NCBI GenBank assembly: GCA_937927415.1
Contig: CALBDS010000061.1
Span: forward strand, 62,001 to 126,000
DNA: 64,000 nucleotides
Source: an uncultured Rhodospirillaceae bacterium
Lineage (GTDB): Bacteria > Pseudomonadota > Alphaproteobacteria > Azospirillales > Azospirillaceae
Direction of reading: 5' to 3'
Both the position numbers and the translations under genes were made by a program. Each line of letters opens with the position of its first letter. Positions within the stretch are counted from its first letter, which is position 1. The notes beneath the pieces were generated by a model. The model worked only from the letters and a program-made list of their open reading frames with translations, did no database searches and had not been told where the DNA came from. Below are positions 23,752 through 33,432 of the stretch, piece by piece.

Positions 23752-25509
23752 TTATCCGCGCAGGCGGAAACGCCCGACCAAATGGTCCAGATCGCTGGCC
23801 AGCCGCCCCAGTTCATTTGCCGCGGCGGTGGTCTGGCTGGCCCCGCCCGCGGTTTCGGCGGCGATGCGGGCCAGGAAACCCACCGCGTCCTTGACCACCT
23901 GCGCCTGGGTGGAGGTCTGCACCGTATCCTTGGCCACTTCCTTGGCGGCGGTCGCCACCTGGGACACGTTGCGGCCGATCTCAGCGGTGGTGGCGCTCTG
24001 CTGGTCCACCTCGCGGGCGATGGAGGCGGCGATGCCGTCGATCTCCCCGATCACCTGATTGATGGATTCCACCGAACCCCGCACCTTTTCCATGATCCGG
24101 GTCACGGTGTCGATGGATGCCACGCTGCGCTCGGTCATCTCCTGGGTGGTGGTGATGCGGGTTTCGATGTCCTCGGTGGCTTTGGCGCTCTGGTTCGCCA
24201 GGGTCTTCACCTCCCCAGCCACCACGGCGAAGCCCTTGCCGGCCTCGCCGGCGCGGGCCGCCTCGATGGTGGCGTTCAGCGCCAGCAGGTTGGTCTGCTC
24301 GGCGATTTCGGAGATCACCTTGATGACCGCCCCGATCTCGCCGCTGGCCTGGGCCAGCCCGCGGATGTTGCTCACCGCGTCGCCGATGGCCTGATCGGCG
24401 GACGACAGAACGTCGCGCACCTGGGCCGCGGCCTGCGCCGCCCGGTGGGCCACCTGGGAACTGTCGGTGGCGTGGCGGGCCACCTCGTTGATGGAATGGC
24501 CCATGTGGGCGGCGGCGGCGGCCACGGTTTCGGCGTTGGATGCCAGTTCTTCGGCGATGGCCGACAGGTCGCCGACCGCCCGCACCACCTCGTCCACCGC
24601 ATGGGCGATGCCCTCGGCCCGCTCGTTCATGCTGGCCGCCTGCCGGTTCATCCCGACGGCCGACGCGTTCAACTCCACCGAAGCGGACGACACCGCCGCA
24701 CTGGCCTCGCCCACGCGGGAGATGCTGGACCGCAGGGTGCCGATCAGCCCGTTGAAGTCCCGCGCCATCTCCGCCAGTTCATCCCGCCCGCTGATCGTGG
24801 CGTTATGGCTGAGGTCGCCGCCGCTGGCGGCCTTGATGACCGCCTGCATGGCGGGGATCGGTTTCACCACCGCCCGCCCGATCAGCAGCGTGACCCCCAG
24901 ACCGGCCATCAGCACCAAAAGACAGGCCCCGCCCAGTTCCCACACCTGGCGGGCAAAGGCGGCGTCGATGTCGTCCACATAGATCCCGGTGCCGATGGTC
25001 CAGTCCCAGGGAGCGAAATAGCGGACGTAGCTGAGCTTCGGCTTGGGTTTCTTGGCCGGATCGTTGACCCGGGGAAAGGCGTAGCCGACGAAACCGCCCT
25101 GCTCGCCGGACTTGGCGGTGGCGATCATGTCGCGGGTGAAATAGACCCCTTGCGCGTCGGCGACATCCCACATGTTCTTGCCCACTTGGGCGGGATTCGG
25201 ATGGGCCACGGTGATGCCCGCCGAATCCAGAATCATGAAGTAATCCCCCTCGCCATAGCGCATCTGCGACACGGCGGTGCGGGCTGCCGCCTTGGCGGCC
25301 TCCTCGGTCATGCGCCCGGCCTTGGCCTCGTCCGCGAAATGGGCCACAAGGGTGAAGGTCGCTTGGGTCAGGTCACGGACCTTCGCCTGCCGATCCCCCA
25401 CCATCTGTCCCCGCAGCGCGAACAGGGCCAGCCCGATCACCACCGACAGACCGACAATGCTAACCCCAAGAATAAGCCCGATTTTCCCCCGAATTCCCAA
25501 TGTGCCCAT
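23752..25509 (-). CDS. methyl-accepting chemotaxis protein with single Cache sensor
   Basis: A 585-residue chemoreceptor with TM1 (about 9-31), a periplasmic sCache_2-type domain (about 35-185, with GEGDYFMILDSAGITVAHPNP and YFAPWDWTIGTGIYVDDID), TM2 (VWELGGACLLVLMAGLGVTLL), HAMP, and a long cytoplasmic hairpin. The invariant tip is EIAEQTNLLALNATIEAARAGEAGKGFAVVAGEVK. Cache receptors of this type often sense organic acids. No C-terminal CheR pentapeptide is visible. It converges with the methyltransferase gene. Confidence 0.96.
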   Translation of the reverse strand: MGTLGIRGKIGLILGVSIVGLSVVIGLALFALRGQMVGDRQAKVRDLTQATFTLVAHFADEAKAGRMTEEAAKAAARTAVSQMRYGEGDYFMILDSAGITVAHPNPAQVGKNMWDVADAQGVYFTRDMIATAKSGEQGGFVGYAFPRVNDPAKKPKPKLSYVRYFAPWDWTIGTGIYVDDIDAAFARQVWELGGACLLVLMAGLGVTLLIGRAVVKPIPAMQAVIKAASGGDLSHNATISGRDELAEMARDFNGLIGTLRSSISRVGEASAAVSSASVELNASAVGMNRQAASMNERAEGIAHAVDEVVRAVGDLSAIAEELASNAETVAAAAAHMGHSINEVARHATDSSQVAHRAAQAAAQVRDVLSSADQAIGDAVSNIRGLAQASGEIGAVIKVISEIAEQTNLLALNATIEAARAGEAGKGFAVVAGEVKTLANQSAKATEDIETRITTTQEMTERSVASIDTVTRIMEKVRGSVESINQVIGEIDGIAASIAREVDQQSATTAEIGRNVSQVATAAKEVAKDTVQTSTQAQVVKDAVGFLARIAAETAGGASQTTAAANELGRLASDLDHLVGRFRLRG

Positions 25510-26014
25510 GATGACGCTTCCTCCGCGGCCCTCAACCCCGAACCGCGCAACCTTGTTGTTGCTTATGGGTTATATCATGAGTCAAAAGAGAATGATAAAA
25601 AGTTAACATTGCGATAACCTTCCGACTGAACCGCGCCGAGTTTGCCGGAGGCCATTTGGCTTGAGTGACGTCGCGACAGCGACGTCCTCGGTTGAGGTTC
25701 GGGCCGGTGCTGGTGGTTGAAGAACTCGACGGCTTTCCGGGTCCGCGGCGCCGGATCACTTCGGTCTTGTAGAGGCCAAACATACGGGGAGTCCGCGCCC
25801 CACAAGGCATTCGGGCATGGTGCCTGGAACTGGTGGTTCACGCGGTCAGCGGGGCACGGCGCCGCCCGGTCTTCGCGAGCGGGCCGGCGCCTTGGACGCA
25901 TCGGCCCGCCGGGCGGCATGGTGTCGTCGGTGCGGCGACGGCCCTCACGCCGTAAGACTGCCGTCAGCCTCACGCCGTAGCGTCCACTCCATCGACCACG
26001 CGATGGAGAGCCCG
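25510..26014. other. intergenic region with possible IS3-type transposase debris
   Basis: A 505-nt non-coding stretch. On the minus strand between about 25620 and 25830, broken frames read NALWGADSPYVWPLQ, LYKTEVIRRRGPG and KAVEFFNHQ. These resemble scrambled pieces of IS3-family OrfB C-termini (LYKTEVI..RRGPW, AVEF..WF). The frames shift repeatedly, so it would be an old remnant. It marks the left edge of the accessory block. Confidence 0.35.
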
Positions 26015-26653
26015 ATGAGCGGCCACAAGGATAGACACCGGGAGCGGCACGACGACCGGCGCTACGAGGAAAGCAATTACGACCGGCACGGATCGCACCG
26101 GGACGGCATCCATAACCAATTTGGAGACCATGACGATACGGTCTTCCCGTTCCAGCAGACCGAGGCGGAGATCCTGGCCCAGCTCCAGGGATACGGCCTG
26201 ATCTCCGGAACCGGGGGCGCTGACGTCCTCACCGCCGGGGTCTGCGATGCCCGCCTGTGGGGCGGTGGCGGAAACGACACGCTGACCGGCGGGCGCGGCG
26301 AGGACGTACTGCTCGGCGGGGACGGCAACGACGCGCTGTTCGGCGCCCGCGATGACGACTGGCTCCTGGGCGGAGCCGGCGACGACATCCTCAACGGCGG
26401 CACCGGCCACGACGTCCTGACCGGCGGCGACGGCACCGACCGGTTCGACCTGCTCCGCGGCACCGGTCGCGACGTGATCACCGACTTCAACCACGCGGAC
26501 GGCGACCGCATCGGCCTGGCGGCCGGAACCGCCTGGACGGTGACGACCGGCAGGGACGGCTTCGCGGCGGTATCGATCGGTCTCGGCGACCAGATGTCGC
26601 TGAGCGGCGTGTTCGCCAGCCAAGTCGATGCGTCCTGGTTCTCAATCGTCTGA
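26015..26653 (+). CDS. small RTX (hemolysin-type calcium-binding repeat) protein
   Basis: A 212-residue protein. The N-terminal 35 residues are His/Arg/Asp-rich (MSGHKDRHRERHDDRRYEES), followed by a glycine-aspartate nonapeptide array: GGGGNDTLTGGRGEDVLLGG, GDGNDALFG, GAGDDILNGG, GTGHDVLTGG. This is the Ca-binding beta-roll signature of type I secreted proteins. It lacks a catalytic domain. The C-terminal part (TDFNHADGDRIGLAAGT) matches the usual post-RTX region. The ATG at 26015 was chosen for the GGAGAG just upstream. It leads the signalling gene run and may be secreted by a transporter encoded elsewhere. Confidence 0.85.
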   Translation: MSGHKDRHRERHDDRRYEESNYDRHGSHRDGIHNQFGDHDDTVFPFQQTEAEILAQLQGYGLISGTGGADVLTAGVCDARLWGGGGNDTLTGGRGEDVLLGGDGNDALFGARDDDWLLGGAGDDILNGGTGHDVLTGGDGTDRFDLLRGTGRDVITDFNHADGDRIGLAAGTAWTVTTGRDGFAAVSIGLGDQMSLSGVFASQVDASWFSIV

Positions 26654-26691
26654 CCTCCGTCCTTCAGCCTTATCGTATTCAGGAGATTTCA

Positions 26692-26985
26692 ATGACCCGC
26701 CTGTCCTTTCGCACCCGCTTGTCCGCCGTCGCCGTGCTCGCCGGGGCGGCGGTTCTCGCCGCCTCGCCGGCGCTCGCCGGGCCGCGCTGCACCGACGAGC
26801 CGAAGACCACGTGGCTGAGCGAGGAGGCCATGAAGGCGAAGATCGCCGCCATGGGCTACAAGGATATCCGCACCTTCAAGGTGACCGCCGGCAACTGCTA
26901 CGAGATCTACGGCTTCGACAAGGACGGCAAGAAGGCGGAGGTGTACTTCCATCCCGTCACCGGCGCCATCGTCGAAGCCAAGTAA
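26692..26985 (+). CDS. exported PepSY-domain protein
   Basis: A 97-residue protein: signal peptide (LSAVAVLAGAAVLAASPALA), then a single PepSY-like domain with TTWLSEEAMKAKIAAMGYKD and CYEIYGFDKDGKKAEVYFHPVTGAIVEAK. An AGGAG-type ribosome site precedes the ATG. Proteins of this type are often encoded next to cytochrome b561 genes and may deliver or sense redox ligands in the periplasm. Two Cys (CTDE and NCYE) could form a disulfide. The cytochrome gene follows 14 nt later. Confidence 0.88.
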   Translation: MTRLSFRTRLSAVAVLAGAAVLAASPALAGPRCTDEPKTTWLSEEAMKAKIAAMGYKDIRTFKVTAGNCYEIYGFDKDGKKAEVYFHPVTGAIVEAK

Positions 26986-26999
26986 GCGGAGGGGTGCCG

Positions 27000-27545
27000 A
27001 TGGTCTCCCTCGTATCCAGCCCTTCGGGAAAGGCGACGATCCCGGTCTGGGATCCGTTGGTGCGGATCTTCCACTGGTCGGTCGCCGGCGCCTGCGCCAT
27101 CGACCTCACCGTCCTCGACGACGGCAAGCTCGCCCACCGCTGGATCGGCTACGGCGTGCTGGCCCTGGTCGCGGTGCGGCTGGTCTGGGGCATCGTCGGC
27201 ACCCGCCATGCCCGCTTCGCCGACTTCGTGCCCGGCCCGCGGGCGCTGCTCGCCTACCTCGGCGCGCTGCTGCGCGGGCGGGAACCGCGCTTCGTCGGGC
27301 ACAACCCGGCGGCGGCTATGATGATCCTCACCCTGCTGGCGCTGCTGGTCGCCATCGGCGCCACCGGCTGGATGCAGACGCTCGACGCCTTCTGGGGCGT
27401 CGAGTGGGTGGAGACGCTGCACCGCGGCCTGGCGAACCTGCTGGTCGTCCTGGTGGCCATCCACGTCGCGGCGGCGCTCCTGGAAAGCCTGCGCCATCGC
27501 GAGAACCTCGTCCTGGCCATGATCACGGGAAGGAAACGGCGATGA
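27000..27545 (+). CDS. cytochrome b561-type membrane diheme protein
   Basis: A 181-residue protein starting MVSLVSSPSGKATIPVWDPLVRIFHWSVAGACA. The VWDPLVRIFHW N-terminus, AHRWIGYGVLALVAVRLVWGIVGT, VGHNPAAAMMILTLLALL and LHRGLANLLVVLVAIHVAAALL give four membrane helices with the His residues expected to bind two b hemes. It should move electrons across the inner membrane, probably to or from the PepSY partner. It overlaps the next gene by 4 nt, tying it to a chemoreceptor, which is unusual. Confidence 0.92.
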   Translation: MVSLVSSPSGKATIPVWDPLVRIFHWSVAGACAIDLTVLDDGKLAHRWIGYGVLALVAVRLVWGIVGTRHARFADFVPGPRALLAYLGALLRGREPRFVGHNPAAAMMILTLLALLVAIGATGWMQTLDAFWGVEWVETLHRGLANLLVVLVAIHVAAALLESLRHRENLVLAMITGRKRR

Positions 27546-29185
27546 TCCGCACGGCGTGCCGGTCCGACGGGACCTTTCCGCTGGTCGGCCTCTTCCTCCT
27601 GGTGGCGGCCGGCCTCAGCCTCCTGGGCGGCGGGGCGCTGTGGCTCACCTTCGAGCGGGCGGCCCAACGCTACGCCCTGGAGGAGGGCATACGGATCAAC
27701 GAGATGGCCGCCCGCCTGATTGGCCATTCGATGGGCGCGGCCTTCGCGGCGACGGCCTCCGCGATGGACGGGCAGCCGCGCGAGGCGATCCTGCGGCTGC
27801 CGGAAACCGCGGCGTTCCGCCGCGACCTGCGCGCGCTTGCGGCCGGCCTTCCGGTGCTGAAGGTGAAGCTGTTCACGCAGGACGGCTTCACCATCCACTC
27901 GACCGACGAAACCAACATCGCCGAGCGCAAGGATCCCGCGGCGCCGCCCTTCGCCATCGCCCAGCGCGGCGCCTGGGACACCGAACTGGCCATGGGGAAG
28001 ACCCTGGTCGGTCTCGATGGCCGGCAGGTCACGGCCGATGCCATCGGCACCTACGCGCCGCTGATGGAGCAGGGTCGGCAGGTCGGCGTCGTCGAGATCT
28101 ACAGCGACATCGGCACCATCATCGCGCACAGCCGCCGCCTGTTCGAAAACCTTCTGGCGGTCACGGTGGTGTGTGGCGGCGTCGCGTTCGCCGTCCTGCT
28201 GCTGGTGATCTGGCGGGCGGACCGCACCATCCGCCAGTCGCGCCGCCACGCCGCGGACGCCGCCGCCGAGCGGGAACGCGAGCAGACCGCGCACCGCGCG
28301 GCGGAGGACGCCAGCCGCCGCACCGCCGAGGCCCACCGGCGGAGCCAGCTGGCGGCGTTCGCGCAGACGCTGGACGACTCCGTCCGCACCGTCGTCAGCA
28401 CGCTGTCCGGTTCGGCGGAGCAGCTTCAGGGCACGGCCACCGCCATGTCGCAGGCCGCCGCCGACACCGCCCGGCGCAGCGCCGGCGCCGACCGGCTGTC
28501 GGCCACGGTGGCGGAGGAGATCGCCGAGGTCGCCGGACAGACCGACGCGCTCGCCCGGCGGATCGAGGCCGTCGGCGGCAGGATCGAGCACTCCACCCGG
28601 ATCGCCGCCGGCGCGGTTCAACAGGCGGAGCAGACCAACCACACCATCGAAGGGCTGGCGAACGCCGCCGGCCGGATCGGCGACGTGATCCGCCTCATCA
28701 ACGACATCGCGGGCCAGACCAACCTGCTGGCGCTCAACGCCACCATCGAGGCGGCCCGCGCCGGCGAGGCGGGCAAGGGCTTCGCCGTGGTGGCGTCGGA
28801 GGTCAAGACGCTGGCCAACCAGACCGCCAAGGCGACCGAGGACATCTCGGCCCAGGTGGGCACCATCCAGACGGAAACCGCCGAGGCGGTGGCCGCGATC
28901 CAGCGGATCGGCGCCACCATCCGGGAGATCGACGGCATCGCCCGCGACATCGCCGATGCCGCGCGGGTTCAGCAGGACATCTCCGCCGTCATCGGCAGCC
29001 GCGTCCAGGGCACAGCCCGGAGCATCGCCTCGGTGTCGTCCGACATCGTCGCGGTCAACCGGTCGGCGACTGAAACCGGAGCCGCGTCAGAGCGCATCGA
29101 ATCGCTGGCGCGCAGCATCGACGGCGATGCCGGGCGGCTGCGCGAGGCCCTGGCCCGCTTCCAGGCCGGCCTGCAGGAATCCTGA
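27542..29185 (+). CDS. methyl-accepting chemotaxis-like signalling protein
   Basis: A 547-residue receptor with TM1 (PLVGLFLLVAAGLSLLGGGALWL), a periplasmic domain of about 140 residues with FTQDGFTIHSTDETNIAERKD, TM2 (LLAVTVVCGGVAFAVLLLVIW), a long charged coiled coil, and the methyl-accepting tip DIAGQTNLLALNATIEAARAGEAGKGFAVVASEVK. A canonical HAMP is not obvious. ATGA overlap with the cytochrome gene suggests it reports the redox state or ligand of that system. No CheR-binding pentapeptide is seen. Confidence 0.92.
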   Translation: MIRTACRSDGTFPLVGLFLLVAAGLSLLGGGALWLTFERAAQRYALEEGIRINEMAARLIGHSMGAAFAATASAMDGQPREAILRLPETAAFRRDLRALAAGLPVLKVKLFTQDGFTIHSTDETNIAERKDPAAPPFAIAQRGAWDTELAMGKTLVGLDGRQVTADAIGTYAPLMEQGRQVGVVEIYSDIGTIIAHSRRLFENLLAVTVVCGGVAFAVLLLVIWRADRTIRQSRRHAADAAAEREREQTAHRAAEDASRRTAEAHRRSQLAAFAQTLDDSVRTVVSTLSGSAEQLQGTATAMSQAAADTARRSAGADRLSATVAEEIAEVAGQTDALARRIEAVGGRIEHSTRIAAGAVQQAEQTNHTIEGLANAAGRIGDVIRLINDIAGQTNLLALNATIEAARAGEAGKGFAVVASEVKTLANQTAKATEDISAQVGTIQTETAEAVAAIQRIGATIREIDGIARDIADAARVQQDISAVIGSRVQGTARSIASVSSDIVAVNRSATETGAASERIESLARSIDGDAGRLREALARFQAGLQES

Positions 29186-29248
29186 CGGTTCCCTTCCACG
29201 CCGCCGTCAAACTTGATACGACCGTTGTCGAGAGCCTGGGAGAGCGCC

Positions 29249-29932
29249 ATGCGCCTGCTGATCGTCGAGGACGAGGAGGAGCTGTCCTCCCTGATCCAGG
29301 GCAACCTGCGCCGCGAGGGGTATGCCGTGGACGTCGCCGCCACCGGCGAGGACGCGCGGGCGGCGCTGGCGACCACGCGCTACGACGCGGTGCTGCTCGA
29401 CCTCGGCCTGCCGGACGAGGACGGGCTGGCGGTGCTGCGCGACCTGCGCGCGGGCGGCAACGCCACCCCGGTCATCGCCCTGACCGCCCGCGATTCGGTC
29501 GGCGACCGGGTGCGCGGCCTGAACGGCGGTGCCGACGACTACCTGACCAAGCCCTTCGCGCTGGAGGAACTGGTCGCCCGCATCGCCGCGGTGCTGCGCC
29601 GCCCCGGCGGGGCGCTCGGCAACCGGCTGACGCTCGGCGCGCTCGCCTTCGACACGCCGACGCGCGAGGTGACGGTGGGCGGGCACGCCCTGGTGGTGCC
29701 ACGCCGCGAGCTGGCGGTGCTGGAGGCGCTGTTGCGCCGGGCCGGTAAGGTGGTGACGCGCGAGGCGCTGGACGGCACCGTCTACGCCTTCGGCGAGGAA
29801 ACCGAGTCCAACGCGCTGGAGGCGCACGTCTCACGCCTGCGCAAGCGGCTGGCGGAAGCCGGCGCCGGGGTGGCGATCCACGTCGTGCGCGGCGTCGGCT
29901 ACCTGATCAAGGCCGGGGAGGCGCCGCGGTGA
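29249..29932 (+). CDS. OmpR/PhoB-family response regulator
   Basis: A 227-residue response regulator with the receiver MRLLIVEDEEELSS, phospho-acceptor Asp51 in DAVLLDLGLPDEDG, LTARDS and the KPF lysine. It has a C-terminal winged helix with RRELAVLEALLRRAGKVVTREAL and NALEAHVSRLRKRL. The ATG at 29249 is preceded by GGGAGAG. Its stop overlaps the kinase GTG start. It most likely controls this cluster in response to the partner kinase. Confidence 0.95.
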   Translation: MRLLIVEDEEELSSLIQGNLRREGYAVDVAATGEDARAALATTRYDAVLLDLGLPDEDGLAVLRDLRAGGNATPVIALTARDSVGDRVRGLNGGADDYLTKPFALEELVARIAAVLRRPGGALGNRLTLGALAFDTPTREVTVGGHALVVPRRELAVLEALLRRAGKVVTREALDGTVYAFGEETESNALEAHVSRLRKRLAEAGAGVAIHVVRGVGYLIKAGEAPR

Positions 29933-31275
29933 GCGTTCCGGCCGGACGCCGCGACCGCATCCTGGTCGCCATCATTGTCGCGGTCACGCTGGTGGCGCTG
30001 GCCGGCGGCTATCTCGCCTCGCGCGCTCTGACGCAGCGGGTGACGCAGGCGCACGCGCTCACCCTGGCCCGCGACTTCACCGACGCGCTGGCCGACGCGC
30101 TGACTGTGTTCGACGGCGACGGGCGCTTCGTCGGCATCGAAGGCGGCGAGAAGGACGCGGTGCTGCGCTTCGCGCGCCAAGTGGCGCACATCGACCGCAT
30201 GCTGGCGATCGGACCCGACCGCGTCGTCGCCTTCGACAGCACCGGCGGCAAGACCGGGCAACGCTACGACAAGCCCTACATCGACGCCGCGCTGAGCCGC
30301 GCCGCGGCGACCGTCAAGTTCGCCGACCCCGACGACACGGGCCACGACGAAGACGCCGCGGTGTCCGTCGCCGAGGCCTACGTGCCGGTGCGTCGCGGCG
30401 GCCGGCCGGTGGGCGTGTTCGAACTGTACCTCGACGTCACCGACACCATGGCGTCCGTGGCCTCGGTGTTCGCCATCGCCTACGCCACCTTCGCGGCGGC
30501 GGTGCTGGCGGCCACGGCGGTGGCGGTGGTCCTGGTGCACCGCTCGCTGCGCCGCCGCCTGGACGCGTTGTGCCAGATGCAGGCGCTGCGCGACGCGGCG
30601 GAGGAGGCACGGCGGGCGCTGGAACGCGCCATCGAACAGCAGAAACGCTTCACCGCCAACGCCGCCCACGAGCTGCGCACCCCGCTGGCCGTGCTGCGCG
30701 CCCGCATCGACGGGCAGCCGCCGTCGCCGGAGCGCGACGCGCTGCAGTGCGACGTCGACCGCATGGCCCGCCTGGTCGAACAACTGCTCGCCGTGGCCCG
30801 CCTGGAGGCCCGGCAGGTGACGCTGAGCGATGGCGTCGATCTGGTGGCGGTGGCGCGCGACACCGTGGCCCGCCTCTTCCCACTGGCGCTGTCGAACGGG
30901 CAGGAGCTTGCCCTGACGGCGCCGGACCGGCCGGTCACGGTGCGCGGCGACGCCTTCGCGCTGGAGGACGCCCTGCGCAACCTGATCGACAACGCCCTGC
31001 GCCACGGCCCGTCCGGAGAGACCGTCGAGGTGACGGTGAGCACCGACCCACCGGCGCTGGAGGTGGCCGACCGCGGCCCCGGCGTGCCGGCCGCCGTGCG
31101 GCCGCACCTGTTCGAGCCGTTCGGCCGTGGCGCCGACAGCAAGGGCGGCGCCGGATTGGGGCTTGCCATCGTGGCGGAAACCGCCGCCATCCACGACGCC
31201 GCGGTGACGGTCGCTGACCGGCCGGGCGGCGGCACCCGGTTCCGGTTGTCCTTTGCCGAAGAGGCGCACCGATGA
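29929..31275 (+). CDS. sensor histidine kinase
   Basis: A 448-residue kinase (GTG start) with TM1 (ILVAIIVAVTLVALAGGYLA), a periplasmic sensor of about 140 residues including HDEDAAVSVAEAYVPVRRGG, and TM2 (FAIAYATFAAAVLAATAVAVVLV). The phospho-acceptor His (about 247) is in FTANAAHELRTPL. The ATPase domain has NLIDNALRHG, VADRGPGVP and GGAGLGLAIV. The sensor domain resembles that of the following HD-GYP protein in length and topology. It overlaps both neighbours by 4 nt. Confidence 0.94.
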   Translation: MSVPAGRRDRILVAIIVAVTLVALAGGYLASRALTQRVTQAHALTLARDFTDALADALTVFDGDGRFVGIEGGEKDAVLRFARQVAHIDRMLAIGPDRVVAFDSTGGKTGQRYDKPYIDAALSRAAATVKFADPDDTGHDEDAAVSVAEAYVPVRRGGRPVGVFELYLDVTDTMASVASVFAIAYATFAAAVLAATAVAVVLVHRSLRRRLDALCQMQALRDAAEEARRALERAIEQQKRFTANAAHELRTPLAVLRARIDGQPPSPERDALQCDVDRMARLVEQLLAVARLEARQVTLSDGVDLVAVARDTVARLFPLALSNGQELALTAPDRPVTVRGDAFALEDALRNLIDNALRHGPSGETVEVTVSTDPPALEVADRGPGVPAAVRPHLFEPFGRGADSKGGAGLGLAIVAETAAIHDAAVTVADRPGGGTRFRLSFAEEAHR

Positions 31276-32561
31276 CGCTGCCAACCTATCGTTCGATCCT
31301 GCTGCGCGTCGCCGCGGCGGCGCTGACCCTGGCCATACTGGCGGGCACCGCCGCCTTCCTCGTCGAGGTGGAGATCGCCGACGCCCGGGTGTCCGATCTG
31401 GCCAAGCACGAGTCCGCCGCGTTCCTCGCCGACGCCCGCGACGCCCTGTCCGCCGGGGCGGACGACACGCGCATCGGTGACCTGCTGCACCGCTTCATGC
31501 GCAGCCGCGCCGAGTCCGGGCGGGCGGAAGCGGATGGGACCTTCGTCGTCGCGGAGGTCTACAACGCCCTCCAGGCCAAGGCCGCCGAATACGTGGCGCC
31601 GGGGGCCGAGTGGGCCGAGGAGCGGCTGAAGGCGAGCCGCCACCAGTTCCCGAGGCTCGGCGAGTTCCACTACGAGCGGTTCCACATGGACGGCTCGATC
31701 TTCATCCAGACGATCGAGTCGCTGCCCGACCGGCAGGGGCGGACCCTCGGCTATTTCGAAAGCGTGTTCCGGCTGTCGCCCGAGCGGTCGGACGAGATCG
31801 TCAAGGACACCGCGACGGTGGTCGCCGTTTCCACCCTGTCGGTGCTGGCGGCGGCGCTGGTGCTGCTGCCGATCTTCGTCGCGTTCAACCGCGGCGTCAT
31901 GGGCCTGTCGCGCCGCCTGCTGGACGCCAACGTCGAGATCCTCACTGTGCTCGGCAGCGCCGTCGCCAAGCGCGACAGCGACACCCACGCGCACAATTAC
32001 CGCGTGACCATCCTCGCCATCCGTCTGGCCGAGGCGATGGGCTTCGACGGCGACGCGATCCGGCGTTTGGTGAAAGGAGCCTTCCTGCACGACGTCGGCA
32101 AGATCGCCATTCCCGACCGCATCCTGTTGAAGGCCGGGAAGCTGAACGCCGAGGAGTTCGCGGAGATGAAGACCCATGTGGTGCACGGGCTCGACATCCT
32201 GCGCTCGTCGGCATGGCTGGAGGATGCCGCCGACGTGGTGGGCGGCCATCACGAGAAGTTCGACGGCAGCGGCTACCCCGCCGGGCTGGCGGGCGAGGCG
32301 ATCCCGGCCGCCGCGCGGGTCTTCGCCATCGCCGACGTGTTCGACGCCCTGACCTCCCGCCGCCCCTATAAGGAGCCGATGCCCTTCGCCCAGGCCATGG
32401 CCATCCTGCACGAGGGCGCCGGGCGGCACTTCGACCCGGCCATGCTGGCGCAGTTCGCCACCATTGCCGAAGATCTGCACGCGCGGCTCACCGCGCTCGG
32501 CGACGCGGGCGTGGACGCGGAATTGCGCCGGCTGGTCGGCCATTACTTCTCCAGCCCCTGA
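31272..32561 (+). CDS. membrane HD-GYP c-di-GMP phosphodiesterase
   Basis: A 429-residue protein with two N-terminal TM helices flanking a periplasmic domain of about 140 residues. A cytoplasmic HD-GYP domain follows: HDVGKIAIPDRILLKAGKLN carries the HD metal ligands, then KTHVVHGLDIL, HHEKFDGSGYPAGL (the GYP motif) and RVFAIADVFDALTSRRPYK. It should degrade c-di-GMP, linking the cluster to the motile/sessile decision. It is last in the overlapping run; an IS3-family element begins 16 nt after its stop. Confidence 0.94.
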   Translation: MTLPTYRSILLRVAAAALTLAILAGTAAFLVEVEIADARVSDLAKHESAAFLADARDALSAGADDTRIGDLLHRFMRSRAESGRAEADGTFVVAEVYNALQAKAAEYVAPGAEWAEERLKASRHQFPRLGEFHYERFHMDGSIFIQTIESLPDRQGRTLGYFESVFRLSPERSDEIVKDTATVVAVSTLSVLAAALVLLPIFVAFNRGVMGLSRRLLDANVEILTVLGSAVAKRDSDTHAHNYRVTILAIRLAEAMGFDGDAIRRLVKGAFLHDVGKIAIPDRILLKAGKLNAEEFAEMKTHVVHGLDILRSSAWLEDAADVVGGHHEKFDGSGYPAGLAGEAIPAAARVFAIADVFDALTSRRPYKEPMPFAQAMAILHEGAGRHFDPAMLAQFATIAEDLHARLTALGDAGVDAELRRLVGHYFSSP

Positions 32562-32638
32562 CGGCGCCACGAACCTGTGAGAGGGTCCCTTTTTCCCGGA
32601 CAGTTTGGCGTCTGGAATAAGCTTGGTTCAGGTTCGTG

Positions 32639-33426
32639 TCACGCCGCCAATCTGATCCGGTTGGGTGCGACCTGATAGGGATCGTCCGGGGTTTTGCCGC
32701 CGAGCGCCGAGTTCGGGCGGTCGGCGTTGTAGTAATCGATCCATCGGCCGATCCCGGCCCTGGCCTCGCGGCCGGTTTCGAAGGCGTGGAGGTAGACGCA
32801 TTCGTACTTCAGCGATCGCCACAACCGTTCGATGAAGACGTTGTCCATCCAGCGGCCGCGCCCGTCCATCGACACCCGAATGCCGGCCGCGGTCAAGAGG
32901 CTGGTGAAACGCGGGCTGGTGAACTGGCAGCCCTGATCTGTGTTGAAGATGTCCGGCCGGCCGTAGCGTGCCATCGCCTCCTCCATGGCCTCGATGCAGA
33001 ACTCGACGTCCATGGTGTTCGACAGCCGCCAGTTCCGGACCTTGCGTGTCGCCCAGTCCATCACCGCCACCAAGGACAGAAAGCCGCGGCGCATGGGAAT
33101 GTACGTGATGTCGCTGCACCACACCTGATCGGGGCGGTCGATGGTCAGGTCGCGCAGCAGGTACGGCCAGATCTTGTGTTCGGGATGTGGCACGGTCGTC
33201 TTCGGGTGCTGGTAAACCGCCTGCATGCCCATCCGCACCATCAGACGGCGAACCCGCTTACGGTTTTGACCTGATGGCCGTGTCGGCGCAGATGCCGCGT
33301 CATCTGCCGGCTGCCGTACCAGGGCGTTTCCAGGAACTGCCCGTCGATCAGCCGCATCAACTCCAGGTTCTCGACCGGCTCGCCTTTGGCCGGTCCATAG
33401 TAGCTGGACCGGCTGATGGAAACCAA
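32639..33426 (-). pseudogene. IS3-family transposase OrfB, frameshifted
   Basis: The N-terminal part (MVSISRSSYYGPAKGEPVEN...TRHLRRHGHQV) ends at 33241 in one frame. The rest, from about NRKRVRRLMVRMGMQAVYQHP through the DDE core (SDITYIPMRRGF, FNTDQGCQFTSPRFT, ERLWRSLKYECVYLHAFETG), continues in another frame. The junction is an AAAA run near 33260 with two extra bases relative to an uninterrupted reading (GHQV-N-RKRV). The DDE residues survive, but the protein would be truncated unless frameshifting occurs. Confidence 0.8.
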
Positions 33427-33432
33427 CTCGCA

